From NCBI RefSeq assembly GCF_023953965.1, contig NZ_JAMLIX010000001.1:496001-560000 (forward strand): a stretch of DNA of 64,000 bases, written 5' to 3'. The DNA comes from Bosea sp. (in: a-proteobacteria) (lineage in GTDB: Bacteria > Pseudomonadota > Alphaproteobacteria > Rhizobiales > Beijerinckiaceae). Within the stretch, counting starts at the first letter, position 1; each line of letters starts with the position of its first letter. The translations under genes and the position numbers were made by a program. The notes beneath the pieces were generated by a model, which saw only the letters and a program-made list of their open reading frames with translations, had not been told where the DNA came from and did no database searches. Shown piece after piece: positions 44,242-52,420 of this stretch.

Positions 44242-45111
44242 TCAGATGCCCTGGTTGATGCCGGGCTTGTCGGTCATGTTGTTCTCCAGGCCCCACTTCT
44301 TCATGATCGCGGCATAGGTGCCGTTGCCGATCAGGATCTTGAAGGCATCGAGCAGCACGCCGGCGAGAGGCGAGCCCTTCTGCACCACCGCGCCCTGGTA
44401 GATGTCCTTGAAGCCGTTCGACTGGCCGACGCCGGAGAGCTCGAGCTGGCCGTTGGCCTGCTGCACGAAATAGGTCAGCGGCGCCTGGGAGGAGAAGAAG
44501 GCATCCGAGCGCTTCGACCTCACCGCGAGGATCGAGCTCGGCTGGTCGGTGAAGGACTGCACCTCGACGGCGGGCTTGCCGGCGGCGGCGCATTTCTCGG
44601 AGTGCTCCTTGATGACCTTCTCGGCCGAGCCGCCGGACATCACGGCGATGCGCTTGCCGCAGGCGGTGTCGAGCGAGGTGATGCCCTGCGGGTTGCCTTT
44701 CTCGACGGCGAAGACGACATATTCGCGTACCCAGTCGACGAAGTCGTTCGACTTCTGGCGGTCCGGATAGTCGCCGACCGGCCCCATGGCGAACTGATAG
44801 CGGCCGGAATTGATCCCGCTGAGCAGCGCCGGCAGGCCGGCGACGGAGGCATGCCCGATCTCGACGCCGAGAATCTGCCCGATGGCGTCGGAGAAGTCCT
44901 TGGTCGCGCCTTCGAGCTTGGTGCCGGTCACGATCTCATAGGGAGGAAACGAGCCGTTGTTGACGGCGACCATCTTGCCGGCGTCGCGGATCTCCTGCGG
45001 CAGCCGGGCGCGGAGATCGTTGTTGAGCTCCTGCTTGCGGATGTCCTGCGCCATGGCGCCATGCGCCAGGAGGGCGGCGATGGAGGCGAGGATGAACGTT
45101 CTCTTCTTCAT
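44242..45111 (-). CDS. Polar amino-acid ABC transporter substrate-binding protein (second set)
   Basis: 289 residues with a signal peptide (MKKRTFILASIAALLAHGAMA, cut near 21). The family-3 fold is shown by NNGSFPPYEIV and VSFDQPSS-like ligand segments. It is the first gene of the second importer. Import of sarcosine, creatine or an N-acyl amino acid for the adjoining M20 enzyme is possible (inference). Confidence 0.88.
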   Translation of the reverse strand: MKKRTFILASIAALLAHGAMAQDIRKQELNNDLRARLPQEIRDAGKMVAVNNGSFPPYEIVTGTKLEGATKDFSDAIGQILGVEIGHASVAGLPALLSGINSGRYQFAMGPVGDYPDRQKSNDFVDWVREYVVFAVEKGNPQGITSLDTACGKRIAVMSGGSAEKVIKEHSEKCAAAGKPAVEVQSFTDQPSSILAVRSKRSDAFFSSQAPLTYFVQQANGQLELSGVGQSNGFKDIYQGAVVQKGSPLAGVLLDAFKILIGNGTYAAIMKKWGLENNMTDKPGINQGI

Positions 45112-45166
45112 GGCTCAAATTCCTTCCCGTTGTGCTTTTTCTGGTTTGATCCTCAGGAGTCAGGCT

Positions 45167-46141
45167 TCAGGCCGCGCTCGCCCCGGTCCGGGCTTCGTGC
45201 GGAAACAGCGCCTCGACCGACAAGGCCTTGGCGAGAATGCCCTGCTCGTGCAGCTCGGACGCGAAGTCGCCGATCATCCGGCGATTGACCTCGAGACCGT
45301 TGTCGTTCCAGTCCGGCGGCAGATCGCGCGCGGCGTGCAGCAATTCCTCGATGATCCAGGGCGAGGTCTCGGCATATTTGCGGCGCTTTTCCGTCCAGAC
45401 GCGCTGGCTTTCGCCAACGAGCCGGGTCAGTTCGCCGGCGAGGTTCGGATGCCGCTCGGCGACGGGGGTCTTGATCGCGACGAGATGCATGCCGGGCACA
45501 TAGCCGACCTCGTTGAAATAATCGCGCTCGGCGGCGCGGAAGTCGCGCAGGAGCTGGCGGAAGCCGCCGCCCTTGCCGAAATAGCCGTCAGGCATGAACG
45601 GCGTGAACACCGCGTCCAGCCCGCCGTCGGCCAGAAGCTCCATCATCGGCCGCTCGCCCGGGCAGGCCTCGATGCGGCCGGGCCGGCCGAAGCCGTCGAG
45701 CCTATCGGTGATCGGGTGCTGGGCCGTCAGGCGGCCGGCGAACCAGTAGGCGTCATCGACGCCCACCCCTGCCCGGCGCACCGGCGCGCGGGTCCAGGTG
45801 TTGCCGGAATCGCGCCAGCCGGTGACGCCGATGCGCTTGCCGGCGAGATCGGCCAGGGTCTGCAACGGGCTGTCGTCGCGCACGATGATACAGCGATGGC
45901 GAAACCCCCGCATGATGAAGCAGGGCAGGCCGACGATCCGCGTTTCGCCCCCGGCCATCGCCGAGGCGTAGCGGCTGAAGGAAACCTCCGCCGCTTCATA
46001 GTTGGGATCCGAACCGAGGTCGGAGATCAGAGTCCCGACCCGGTCCACCTTCACGTCGAATTCGTCCGATTTCACGTCGCCCAAAATGAGCGGCGTCAGA
46101 TAATCCCAATCGCGAGTGGCAATCCTGATCTGCGTACGCAT
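45167..46141 (-). CDS. 4,5-dihydroxyphthalate decarboxylase-like/substrate-binding-fold protein
   Basis: 324 residues from the ATG at 46141 (MRTQIRIATRDWDYLTPL). The chain resembles the family that includes phthalate-pathway 4,5-dihydroxyphthalate decarboxylase and NMT1-like binding proteins: RDDSPLQTLADLAGKRIGV and GLDAVFTPFMPD are visible. There is no signal peptide, so it is cytosolic and probably enzymatic. It is divergent from the MocR regulator. The reaction is unknown. Confidence 0.75.
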   Translation of the reverse strand: MRTQIRIATRDWDYLTPLILGDVKSDEFDVKVDRVGTLISDLGSDPNYEAAEVSFSRYASAMAGGETRIVGLPCFIMRGFRHRCIIVRDDSPLQTLADLAGKRIGVTGWRDSGNTWTRAPVRRAGVGVDDAYWFAGRLTAQHPITDRLDGFGRPGRIEACPGERPMMELLADGGLDAVFTPFMPDGYFGKGGGFRQLLRDFRAAERDYFNEVGYVPGMHLVAIKTPVAERHPNLAGELTRLVGESQRVWTEKRRKYAETSPWIIEELLHAARDLPPDWNDNGLEVNRRMIGDFASELHEQGILAKALSVEALFPHEARTGASAA

Positions 46142-46175
46142 CGACAACACCCCCTGTTGCGGTGGAGTATGCGGC

Positions 46176-46191
46176 ACATAAATGTTTATGT
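46176..46191. promoter_or_regulatory. 16 bp palindrome in the MocR divergent promoter
   Basis: ACATAAA-2-TTTATGT is a perfect inverted repeat. A second, wider inverted repeat AAATGT/ACATTT lies at 46202-46207 and 46222-46227. Both are in the 103-base AT-rich interval between the two divergent genes, as expected for MocR binding sites. Confidence 0.45.
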
Positions 46192-46244
46192 CTTGGCATT
46201 CAAATGTTATTACGTTATCGGACATTTAATTTCCGGAGGCCTGC

Positions 46245-47579
46245 ATGTCCGATGCTTTCGATGCCGGGTGGTTCGCCGAGCGGCTGGGCAATCGCACGAC
46301 GCGGGGCATCGCGCGGGAAACCGGCGCGCTGATCCGCAGCGGCGCGCTGCCGGTCGGCTCCAAGCTGCCGCCCGTTCGCGAACTCGCCTATGCGCTCGGC
46401 GTCAGCCCCGCCACTGTCTCGCTGGCCTGGAGCGAGCTCAGGCGCCACAAGATCATCGGCGGCAGGGGGCGCAACGGCGCCTGGGTGATGGCCGATCGCT
46501 TCGCCGCGCGCCCGGAGCGGCATCTGAGCGTCGGCAATTACGGGCCGGACGTGCTGAAGCTGGCGACGGCCGAGCCCGACATCGACCTGTTGCCGCCGCT
46601 TGGCGCGGCGCTGGCGCATGGCGCGCAGGCCGAGCGGCTGAACAGCTATGAACGGGTGCGCATCCTGCCCGAGCTGGAGGCGGCGGTGCGCCCGTCCTGG
46701 CCTTACGATGCCGGCGCCTTCCTGGCCACCAATGGCGGCTACAACGCGATCTACACCCTGCTGCACGCGCTGGTGCAGCCCGGCGCGCCGATCGCCATCG
46801 AGGATCCGACGGGGTTGCGCCTGCTCGACATTCTGGAAGACCTGGACGTGCCGATCATCCCTGTCGCCTGCGACCGGGACGGGCCGCTGCCGGCCTCGCT
46901 GGCCAAGGCGCTGGAGCAGCGTCCGGTGGCCTTCATCTTCGAGCCGCGGGTGCATTGCGTGACCGGCGCGCGCCTGTCGCCGGAGCGGCTTTCCGAACTC
47001 GGCGACCTTCTCGCCGGCTCCGACGCCCTGATCATCGAGGACGACGGCGTCGGCGATCTCGACGACGCGCCGCGGATTTCGCTCGGCCGCCGCTTCCCCG
47101 ACCGTGTCGTCCATGTCCTGTCCTATTCCAAGTCGCATGGTCCGGACCTGCGGCTCGCGGTCCTGTCGGCCTCGGCGACGATCGTCGAGCAGGTGCAGTC
47201 CTACCGCAGCTTCAGCGCCGGATGGACCAGCCGGATCCTCCAATCCGCCACGGCGTGGCTGCTGAACGACGCCGGGACGGCCGGGATCGTGGCACGGGCA
47301 CGCCATGTCTACGCCGTGCGGCGCCGCAGGCTGGCGGAGGAGCTCGCCCGCTGCGGCGTCGACATCGATCCCGGCCATGGGTTGAGCGTCTTCATCCCGG
47401 TCAAATCGGAATCCTACGCGCTGGTGACGCTCGCCGCGCGCGGCATCGCCGTGCATGCCGGCGCGAAATTCTCGACCTGCCCGACCAATGCGATCCGGCT
47501 TGCGGCGAGCATCCTCAAGGAGGGCGACGTGGCGCGCGTCGCGGAATCGATCGCGCTGGCCGCCGATCCGAGCCATTAG
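46245..47579 (+). CDS. MocR-type GntR/aminotransferase regulator
   Basis: 444 residues. The N-terminal GntR winged helix-turn-helix (residues about 10-85, LPPVRELAYALGVSPATVS) is joined to a fold-type I aminotransferase domain with PLP Lys296 in SYSKSHGPDLRL. The family uses PLP with an amino compound to control neighbouring genes. It probably regulates the divergent 45167-46141 gene and possibly the amino-acid importer beyond. Confidence 0.9.
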   Translation: MSDAFDAGWFAERLGNRTTRGIARETGALIRSGALPVGSKLPPVRELAYALGVSPATVSLAWSELRRHKIIGGRGRNGAWVMADRFAARPERHLSVGNYGPDVLKLATAEPDIDLLPPLGAALAHGAQAERLNSYERVRILPELEAAVRPSWPYDAGAFLATNGGYNAIYTLLHALVQPGAPIAIEDPTGLRLLDILEDLDVPIIPVACDRDGPLPASLAKALEQRPVAFIFEPRVHCVTGARLSPERLSELGDLLAGSDALIIEDDGVGDLDDAPRISLGRRFPDRVVHVLSYSKSHGPDLRLAVLSASATIVEQVQSYRSFSAGWTSRILQSATAWLLNDAGTAGIVARARHVYAVRRRRLAEELARCGVDIDPGHGLSVFIPVKSESYALVTLAARGIAVHAGAKFSTCPTNAIRLAASILKEGDVARVAESIALAADPSH

Positions 47580-47749
47580 CTGTCTGGCACCGGCATTTGA
47601 TCTCTGCGAAGCGGCCGTCGCCTTTCTCTCAGACATGAGCGAATACCGCTGATATCGGATTCTGCCGCTTCGCCTTGGACGAGCATCAGCTTCAACCATG
47701 CGGCCAATAACCATGTTGTCACGCGGGTGGAGCCGGTTATCGGCCGTAA

Positions 47750-49207
47750 TCAGCCCAGTCCCTTGAAGGCGTCGAGAGCGCGTTGGCGGGCCAGGCCGTG
47801 TTCGACGATTCTTTCAGCGTAAGCTTCGACATTGTTGCCAAGCTGCCACGGCCTATGGACGACGGATGAAGAAACACCGTCAAGTTCCGGCAGCCAACGT
47901 TTGACATAACGGCCGTCGGGATCGAATTTCTCACCTTGCAGAACCGGGTTGAAAACGCGGAAGTAAGGAGCGGCGTCCGCACCGGAACCGGCGACCCATT
48001 GCCAGCTCGCCGCATTGTTGGCCGGATCGGCGTCCACGAGCGTGTCCCAGAACCAGGCCTCGCCCTGTCGCCAGTCGATCAGCAAATGCTTGACCAGGAA
48101 CGAGGCGACCACCATGCGCACACGATTGTGCATCCAACCGGTGGTCCAAAGTTCGCGCATGCCGGCATCGATAATCGGATACCCGGTTTTACCTTGCTGC
48201 CACGCTCGAAGCGCATCGGCATCTGATCGCCACGGCATCTGATCGAATTTAGATTGCAGGTTTTGGGTCGCGATCTCCGGATTGTGATAAAGAAGGTGGT
48301 AGGAAAACTCACGCCATCCTAATTCGGATCGGAATTTTTCGAGGTTTTGATGAACTCTCAAACTGGTCGTCGCGTTAGCAGCGGCCTCTGCGGCGTGCCA
48401 CAGCTGCCGGGGCGAGATGTTGCCAAAGCGCAGATAGGGCGAGAGCCTTGATGTCGCCGAACGGTCGGGAAAATCCCTGAGATCGGCATACTCGTGCAAA
48501 TGCTCGTTCAAAAAAAATTCGAGCCGGGCCTGGGCGCCGGCTTCCCCGCGCCGCCAGTTCGAACGCAGCCCGCCGGCCCAATCCGGAGATGTCGGCTCGA
48601 GTGCCAGATCGGCAAGTTCGACGCCTGTTGTCGATGCCTGCCCGCACGGACCATGGAACAGGTTTAGCCGCGCGGGAACGCCAAGCGGCTGGCCGGGCTC
48701 GCCGACCCCATGTGCGGCGCGCCAGAATGCGGAGAAAACACGGAACGGGGTGCCGGACCCGGTCTTGATCGACCAAGGCTCGTAAAGCAGGTGGCCATTG
48801 AAGCTTCTCGCTTCGATCCGCTGTGCTTTGAGGGTGGTTTTCACGGCCTCGTCGACGTGGCGCTCGGCCGCTCCATAGCGGCGGTTCCAGTAGACCGCCG
48901 CCGCCTCGCTGTCAGCCGCAAGCTGCGGGATGACCACCGACGCGACCCCTCGGTGGACGCAAAGACGACCGCCAAGGCCGCGCAGAGCATCGTCCATTTC
49001 CCGCAAGGCGCCATGGAGCCACCATCGCGCCGCACCACCGAGCGGACGCACCCCCTCGGATTCCTCGTCATGCACGAAGGCGCAGATAATCCTGCGGCCA
49101 CAGTTCGCGGCAGCGGTCAGCGCGGGGTTGTCGGATAATCGGAGATCGTCACGCAACCAGACGATGACAGGACGTTCTAAATCGGAACGCAGTACTTCCG
49201 TGGCCAT
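47750..49207 (-). CDS. phr: Deoxyribodipyrimidine photolyase (class I CPD)
   Basis: 485 residues. The N-terminal antenna domain (1-135) and FAD domain carry SRLSPYLRFGNISPRQLWH, GWREFSYHLL, GKTGYPIIDAGMRELWTTGWMHNR and DADPANNAASWQW, the FAD/CPD signature. It repairs cyclobutane pyrimidine dimers with blue light. Upstream (49208-49321) is a dispersed repeat and then tspO on the same strand. Confidence 0.94.
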   Translation of the reverse strand: MATEVLRSDLERPVIVWLRDDLRLSDNPALTAAANCGRRIICAFVHDEESEGVRPLGGAARWWLHGALREMDDALRGLGGRLCVHRGVASVVIPQLAADSEAAAVYWNRRYGAAERHVDEAVKTTLKAQRIEARSFNGHLLYEPWSIKTGSGTPFRVFSAFWRAAHGVGEPGQPLGVPARLNLFHGPCGQASTTGVELADLALEPTSPDWAGGLRSNWRRGEAGAQARLEFFLNEHLHEYADLRDFPDRSATSRLSPYLRFGNISPRQLWHAAEAAANATTSLRVHQNLEKFRSELGWREFSYHLLYHNPEIATQNLQSKFDQMPWRSDADALRAWQQGKTGYPIIDAGMRELWTTGWMHNRVRMVVASFLVKHLLIDWRQGEAWFWDTLVDADPANNAASWQWVAGSGADAAPYFRVFNPVLQGEKFDPDGRYVKRWLPELDGVSSSVVHRPWQLGNNVEAYAERIVEHGLARQRALDAFKGLG

Positions 49208-49219
49208 TGTTTGCTGCCG

Positions 49220-49325
49220 CTAGAGCATTTTCGAGCGAAGTGGACACCGGTCCGCGTGACGAAAATGCGATAAAACAAAGACCTAGAACCATCCCGCGAT
49301 TCGGAGAATTGCGGAATTGCTCTAG
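49220..49325 (-). repeat. Dispersed ~105 bp repeat, copy 1 (at the tspO 3' end)
   Basis: Begins CTAGAGCATTTTCGAGCGAA and ends GGAATTGCTCTAG. It aligns with the reverse complement of 49898-50003 over its full length with roughly 80 percent identity (visual). Its terminal CTAG supplies the TAG stop codon of tspO. Such repeats are common between genes in Rhizobiales. Confidence 0.7.
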
Positions 49326-49822
49326 CCGTTCAGGCGCCAGATCTCAAAGTTCAGCAACGATGCAAATGCGACCCACGCCGCGAGAGGCACCAAGCACGCA
49401 GCGGCAAGGGAATCGAGCCTGCGGAACCGGTCTATCGTTGCCAGAATGAGCAACAACTGCGGCACGATGTTCAGCAATCCGGCGAGCGGATTGTTCAGCC
49501 AGAAGAACAGCCACGACCACAGCGCATTCAGCGCCAGTTGCAGGAAGAAAAGCGTCAGAGCGACACGGCGCTCTGCGGGCCTGTCGGCAACCTTCATGAC
49601 CCGCCAGATCGCATACGCCATCAATCCATAGAGGGTCGTCCAGGCAGGAGCGAAAATCCAGTTCGGCGGGTTGAACGACGGCTTGACCAGCCCTGCGTAC
49701 CATGATGCCAGATTGGGATACGTCGCCCACTGGCCCAGGAGCGATGCAGCAATCACTGGAATCAGGGCGACCGATGCCCTGAACCATACCGTCGATCGAT
49801 TTGTATTTCCTTGAGTATCCAT
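49322..49822 (-). CDS. tspO: TspO/MBR family protein
   Basis: 166 residues from the ATG at 49822; an open frame 12 codons longer is less likely. Five hydrophobic segments; PNWIFAPAWTTLYGLMAYAIW carries the family's P-P-x-W...W-T-x-L-Y motif. The family binds tetrapyrroles and is linked to redox and light control, which suits the neighbouring photolyase. The reading frame ends inside a dispersed repeat, so the last residues may be repeat-derived. Confidence 0.9.
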   Translation of the reverse strand: MDTQGNTNRSTVWFRASVALIPVIAASLLGQWATYPNLASWYAGLVKPSFNPPNWIFAPAWTTLYGLMAYAIWRVMKVADRPAERRVALTLFFLQLALNALWSWLFFWLNNPLAGLLNIVPQLLLILATIDRFRRLDSLAAACLVPLAAWVAFASLLNFEIWRLNG

Positions 49823-49897
49823 ACGCTTACACTGAACCGAACGATTCAAACTGGCCAAATACGATATGCATCCGTCCAGGGCATCTTACTTCAGAAC

Positions 49898-50003
49898 CTG
49901 GAGCATTTCCGCGTTTCTCCGAATCGCGGAAATGCTCCAGCTCCTTGTTTTGTCGCATTTTCTTCACGCGAACCGGTGCCCACTTCGCTCGAAAATGCTC
50001 TAG
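49898..50003 (+). repeat. Dispersed ~105 bp repeat, copy 2 (upstream of tspO, inverted)
   Basis: Starts with a perfect 16 bp inverted repeat, CTGGAGCATTTCCGCG (49898-49913) and CGCGGAAATGCTCCAG (49925-49940), then a conserved tail to GAAAATGCTCTAG at 50003. It is in the opposite orientation to copy 1, so tspO lies between the two. Confidence 0.75.
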
Positions 50004-50600
50004 GTACGTAGTGGAGGCAGGCTTGGATCGGAAGAGCTCGCCGGTGATCGCGAGCACGGTGGCATCAAAACCTTGAGACTGCAAGCTGCGTCCGAGCGCA
50101 GCGAATTTATTTTATAAGATTTCGAGTTTCGCAATGATCACGAAGAAAGAACGCCAGACAGACGCTAGAGCAATCGGATGCGAAAATTGGAATCCACTTT
50201 TCGGAAAAATCCGATACCCCAACAATGAGATAGATCATCGTTACCGCGTCCGACAGGATGCGCGATGATCTAGCGAAACATAGCCAACTGGATCGCGTGT
50301 TTTCACGAAAATGCTGTTCGCGTGGCCCGGAAACTTCCAATCGCGCAGGACGAGTGGCGCACCGTTCAGGATAAAACTGGGCACAGCTATGTCATTGTAG
50401 GCGCTTTGAATTCTGAAGTACCCCATCGCTGCCAACCCCCTTCGCCGACGAAAATCGGCGATGGTCGGCGAGAGGAATCGAAGAGCGGTTTTAGGTAGAC
50501 CAGGTCGATGCGAGCGCGGGGATTGCCCCGGTCTATTTCTTTTCGCCCGGTGGCCAATATTTGATCGACGAGGCCTTCTTCAGCACGACTCTCAAACCCT
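50004..50600. other. Gene-poor stretch
   Basis: About 600 bases without a supported gene. It holds a third short repeat (50165-50215) and small open frames of 64-77 codons on the minus strand (50107-50340 and 50241-50435) that match nothing I know. They may be decayed gene fragments. The reverse strand at 49827-50084 is open and partly repeat-derived. Confidence 0.5.
50165..50215 (+). repeat. Dispersed palindromic repeat, short type
   Basis: CTAGAGCAATCGGATGCGAA opens the element; ATCGGAT (50173-50179) and ATCCGAT (50209-50215) pair perfectly, and the middle contains GGAATCCACTTTTCGG, shared with the copy at 7799-7839. Confidence 0.6.
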
Positions 50601-51062
50601 TTACGCTGCTTGCTGCTGGGAGGCGCGCAGGAGTCTGCGTTTCCTCATCTTAAGACCGTCGCGCATGTTGAGGCCCAGCAGCGTGATGTTTACCGCGCCT
50701 GCGACCAGTTCAAGGCCCTGCACTCCGTGGAATGTCGCATCGAACTCACCGTGGTTCGCCTTATACGCAAGGAACAGCGCGGCCGGAATGAGTACCAGGA
50801 TGCCGTTCGCCGCGATGAACGGCATCCGCTTGGCCTTGGCCCCGACCAAACCGGCGCGCCGACCCTTCGCCAGCGCGAACCCCGAGCCTCCCGCGGCGGC
50901 CAGCGCCGGGACCAGGATGAGGAAACCCCAGGGAATGGCGATCTTGACCGCTATCACGGTCGCCTCGGAAGCGAACAGTTCGGAAAGAACCGTCGAAAGC
51001 CAGAAGCTGGCGATCGTCAGCAACGCGACGCTGCCTGCGATGGGATGGATGATCTTGGTCAT
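50601..51062 (-). CDS. Small integral membrane protein
   Basis: 153 residues with four hydrophobic segments (about 8-28, 38-60, 85-105, 120-138) and a very basic C-terminus (RKRRLLRASQQQ). No family recognised with certainty. It is divergent from the MarR gene and its start lies 17 bases from the first MarR operator, so it is probably MarR-controlled. It may take part in the same redox or membrane response as the cytochrome b561. Confidence 0.7.
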   Translation of the reverse strand: MTKIIHPIAGSVALLTIASFWLSTVLSELFASEATVIAVKIAIPWGFLILVPALAAAGGSGFALAKGRRAGLVGAKAKRMPFIAANGILVLIPAALFLAYKANHGEFDATFHGVQGLELVAGAVNITLLGLNMRDGLKMRKRRLLRASQQQAA

Positions 51063-51078
51063 GGCCTATGTGCCTCGA

Positions 51079-51096
51079 TTGACATCATGATGACAA
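51079..51096. promoter_or_regulatory. MarR operator 1
   Basis: TTGACATCATGATGACAA, an 18 bp near-perfect palindrome with half-site TTGACAT/ATGTCAA, directly upstream of the leftward membrane-protein gene. Confidence 0.6.
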
Positions 51097-51115
51097 TGTT
51101 TGGGATATATGGTAA

Positions 51116-51133
51116 TTGACATGATGATGTCAA
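51116..51133. promoter_or_regulatory. MarR operator 2
   Basis: TTGACATGATGATGTCAA, an 18 bp near-perfect palindrome 37 bases (start to start) from operator 1, upstream of the MarR gene at 51153. Two sites in one divergent promoter suggest control of both directions. Confidence 0.6.
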
Positions 51134-51152
51134 ATAGCTACACCGGAGACAA

Positions 51153-51623
51153 ATGAAAGCAACGAACCGAAGCCCGGCGGCAGACGCCCTGACCGACCTC
51201 ATCCTGGCACTGTTCCGGGTGAACAACCTGACGCTTGCCTGGGGCGACAGGCTCGTCGCTCCCTTTGGCCTGACGAGCGCCCGCTGGCAGGTGCTCGGCG
51301 CGATAGTTTTCGCGGAGAGGCCGCAGCCCGTGGCCTGGCTTGCCCGGGACCTCGGTGCGAACCGCCAGAATGTCCAGCGCATCGTCAACGACCTGCACAG
51401 GGAAGGGCTGATCCGGTTCGAACCGAACCCTCATCATCGGCGCGCCAAGCTGGTCGTCCTGACGGAGAAGGGCGAGGAGGCCTACGAGGCTGCCGTATCA
51501 ACCTATTACCCCAAGGCTGAGGCGTTGGTTGAGGGTCTTTCTGAACGGGAGATCAAGACGGCGCACGGCGTCATGATGGCGTTGAGGACGAAATTCCGAG
51601 GAGAAGAGGATGCTGAAGAGTAG
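51153..51623 (+). CDS. MarR family transcriptional regulator
   Basis: 156-residue winged helix-turn-helix protein with LTSARWQVLGAI, LARDLGANRQNVQRIVNDL (recognition helix) and the wing PNPHHRRAKLVVLTEKG. GGAG precedes the ATG. It overlaps the cytochrome b561 start by 14 bases and is likely autoregulated through the two palindromes upstream. Confidence 0.92.
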   Translation: MKATNRSPAADALTDLILALFRVNNLTLAWGDRLVAPFGLTSARWQVLGAIVFAERPQPVAWLARDLGANRQNVQRIVNDLHREGLIRFEPNPHHRRAKLVVLTEKGEEAYEAAVSTYYPKAEALVEGLSEREIKTAHGVMMALRTKFRGEEDAEE

Positions 51624-52140
51624 GCCGGACCGCTATGGCTCAGTGGCGGTGACCAGCCACTGGCTCACCGCCATTCTGATCGTGGTTGCGCTTGGTTCCG
51701 GCTTCCAAGCCGACCAGGCGACGGACTCATCAAGCCAGGCCGGGTTCCTTCGTGTCCACATTCCCGTGGCGATCACTGTGCTGTTGCTGACCCTTTTCCG
51801 GATTGTGTGGTGGTGGCGCTTCGACCGCAAGCCGATGCCCGTGGAAGGACCGCCGCCGTGGCAAGAGCGTTTCGCGCGCTTCGTGCATGTCGCCTTTTAC
51901 ATCGTAATCCTCGGGATGGTGGCGAGCGGCATCGGCATGATGGTGCTGAGCGGCGCCGGGCCGACCATCTTCGGTGGCTCCGGCGTCCTCCCGGACTTCC
52001 ACGACTATCCGCCGCGCGTTCCGCACGGGATCGGCGCCTCGCTGCTGGTCGTCTTGCTCGTGTTCCATGCCGGGGCCGCCCTCTACCACCAGTTCGTGCT
52101 GGGCGACGGGCTAGTGCGGCGCATGTGGTACAGGCGTTAA
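51610..52140 (+). CDS. Cytochrome b561 family protein
   Basis: 176 residues with four membrane segments. Heme-ligand histidines are expected at His in VTSHWLTAIL, VHIPVAITVLLL, HVAFYIVILG and LLVFHAGAALYHQF. The bacterial CybB type transfers electrons between quinol and an acceptor such as superoxide. Translationally coupled to MarR; together with the leftward membrane protein it is probably an oxidant-responsive unit. Confidence 0.88.
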   Translation: MLKSRPDRYGSVAVTSHWLTAILIVVALGSGFQADQATDSSSQAGFLRVHIPVAITVLLLTLFRIVWWWRFDRKPMPVEGPPPWQERFARFVHVAFYIVILGMVASGIGMMVLSGAGPTIFGGSGVLPDFHDYPPRVPHGIGASLLVVLLVFHAGAALYHQFVLGDGLVRRMWYRR

Positions 52141-52279
52141 GCTTTGGCCTAACCTGAGCGATGCCTATGCGATAACGTTAAAGGCCGCTTCCGAGCGTAG
52201 CAACACGGACATCTATGGCAGCAAAGTGGTCGTTTAGCTGACCTCTGGTGCCCATTTTTATTCTGGAATGGTTGAAATT

Positions 52280-52327
52280 TGGCGCGCCCGACACGATTCG
52301 AACGTGTGACCTTTGCCTTCGGAGGGC
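52280..52327 (-). other. attL: 3' fragment of tRNA-Arg(CCG)
   Basis: Reading the minus strand, the fragment runs from the anticodon arm (GCCCTCCGAAGGC, anticodon CCG) through the T arm (ACACG-TTCGAAT-CGTGT) and the acceptor strand CGGGCGC to an encoded CCA. The 5' half is missing, so this is not a functional tRNA. It is what remains at one end when an element integrates into a tRNA 3' end; the integrase gene starts 94 bases away. Confidence 0.85.
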
Positions 52328-52420
52328 GTCCATAGCGACTTCCTGTGACGTTGGTAACGTGTATAAGTGTATGAAAATAAGAACTTGCCAACATGCACGT
52401 CATCCCTATTTTGAGCGTCT

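Noticed and set aside
50107..50435. Small minus-strand ORFs of 64-77 codons
   Set aside because: No recognisable similarity, no clear ribosome-binding site, and they overlap a dispersed repeat; kept only as part of the gene-poor stretch.
52280..52327. Functional tRNA-Arg gene
   Set aside because: Only the part from the anticodon arm to CCA is present; the bases beyond do not continue the D arm or acceptor 5' strand.
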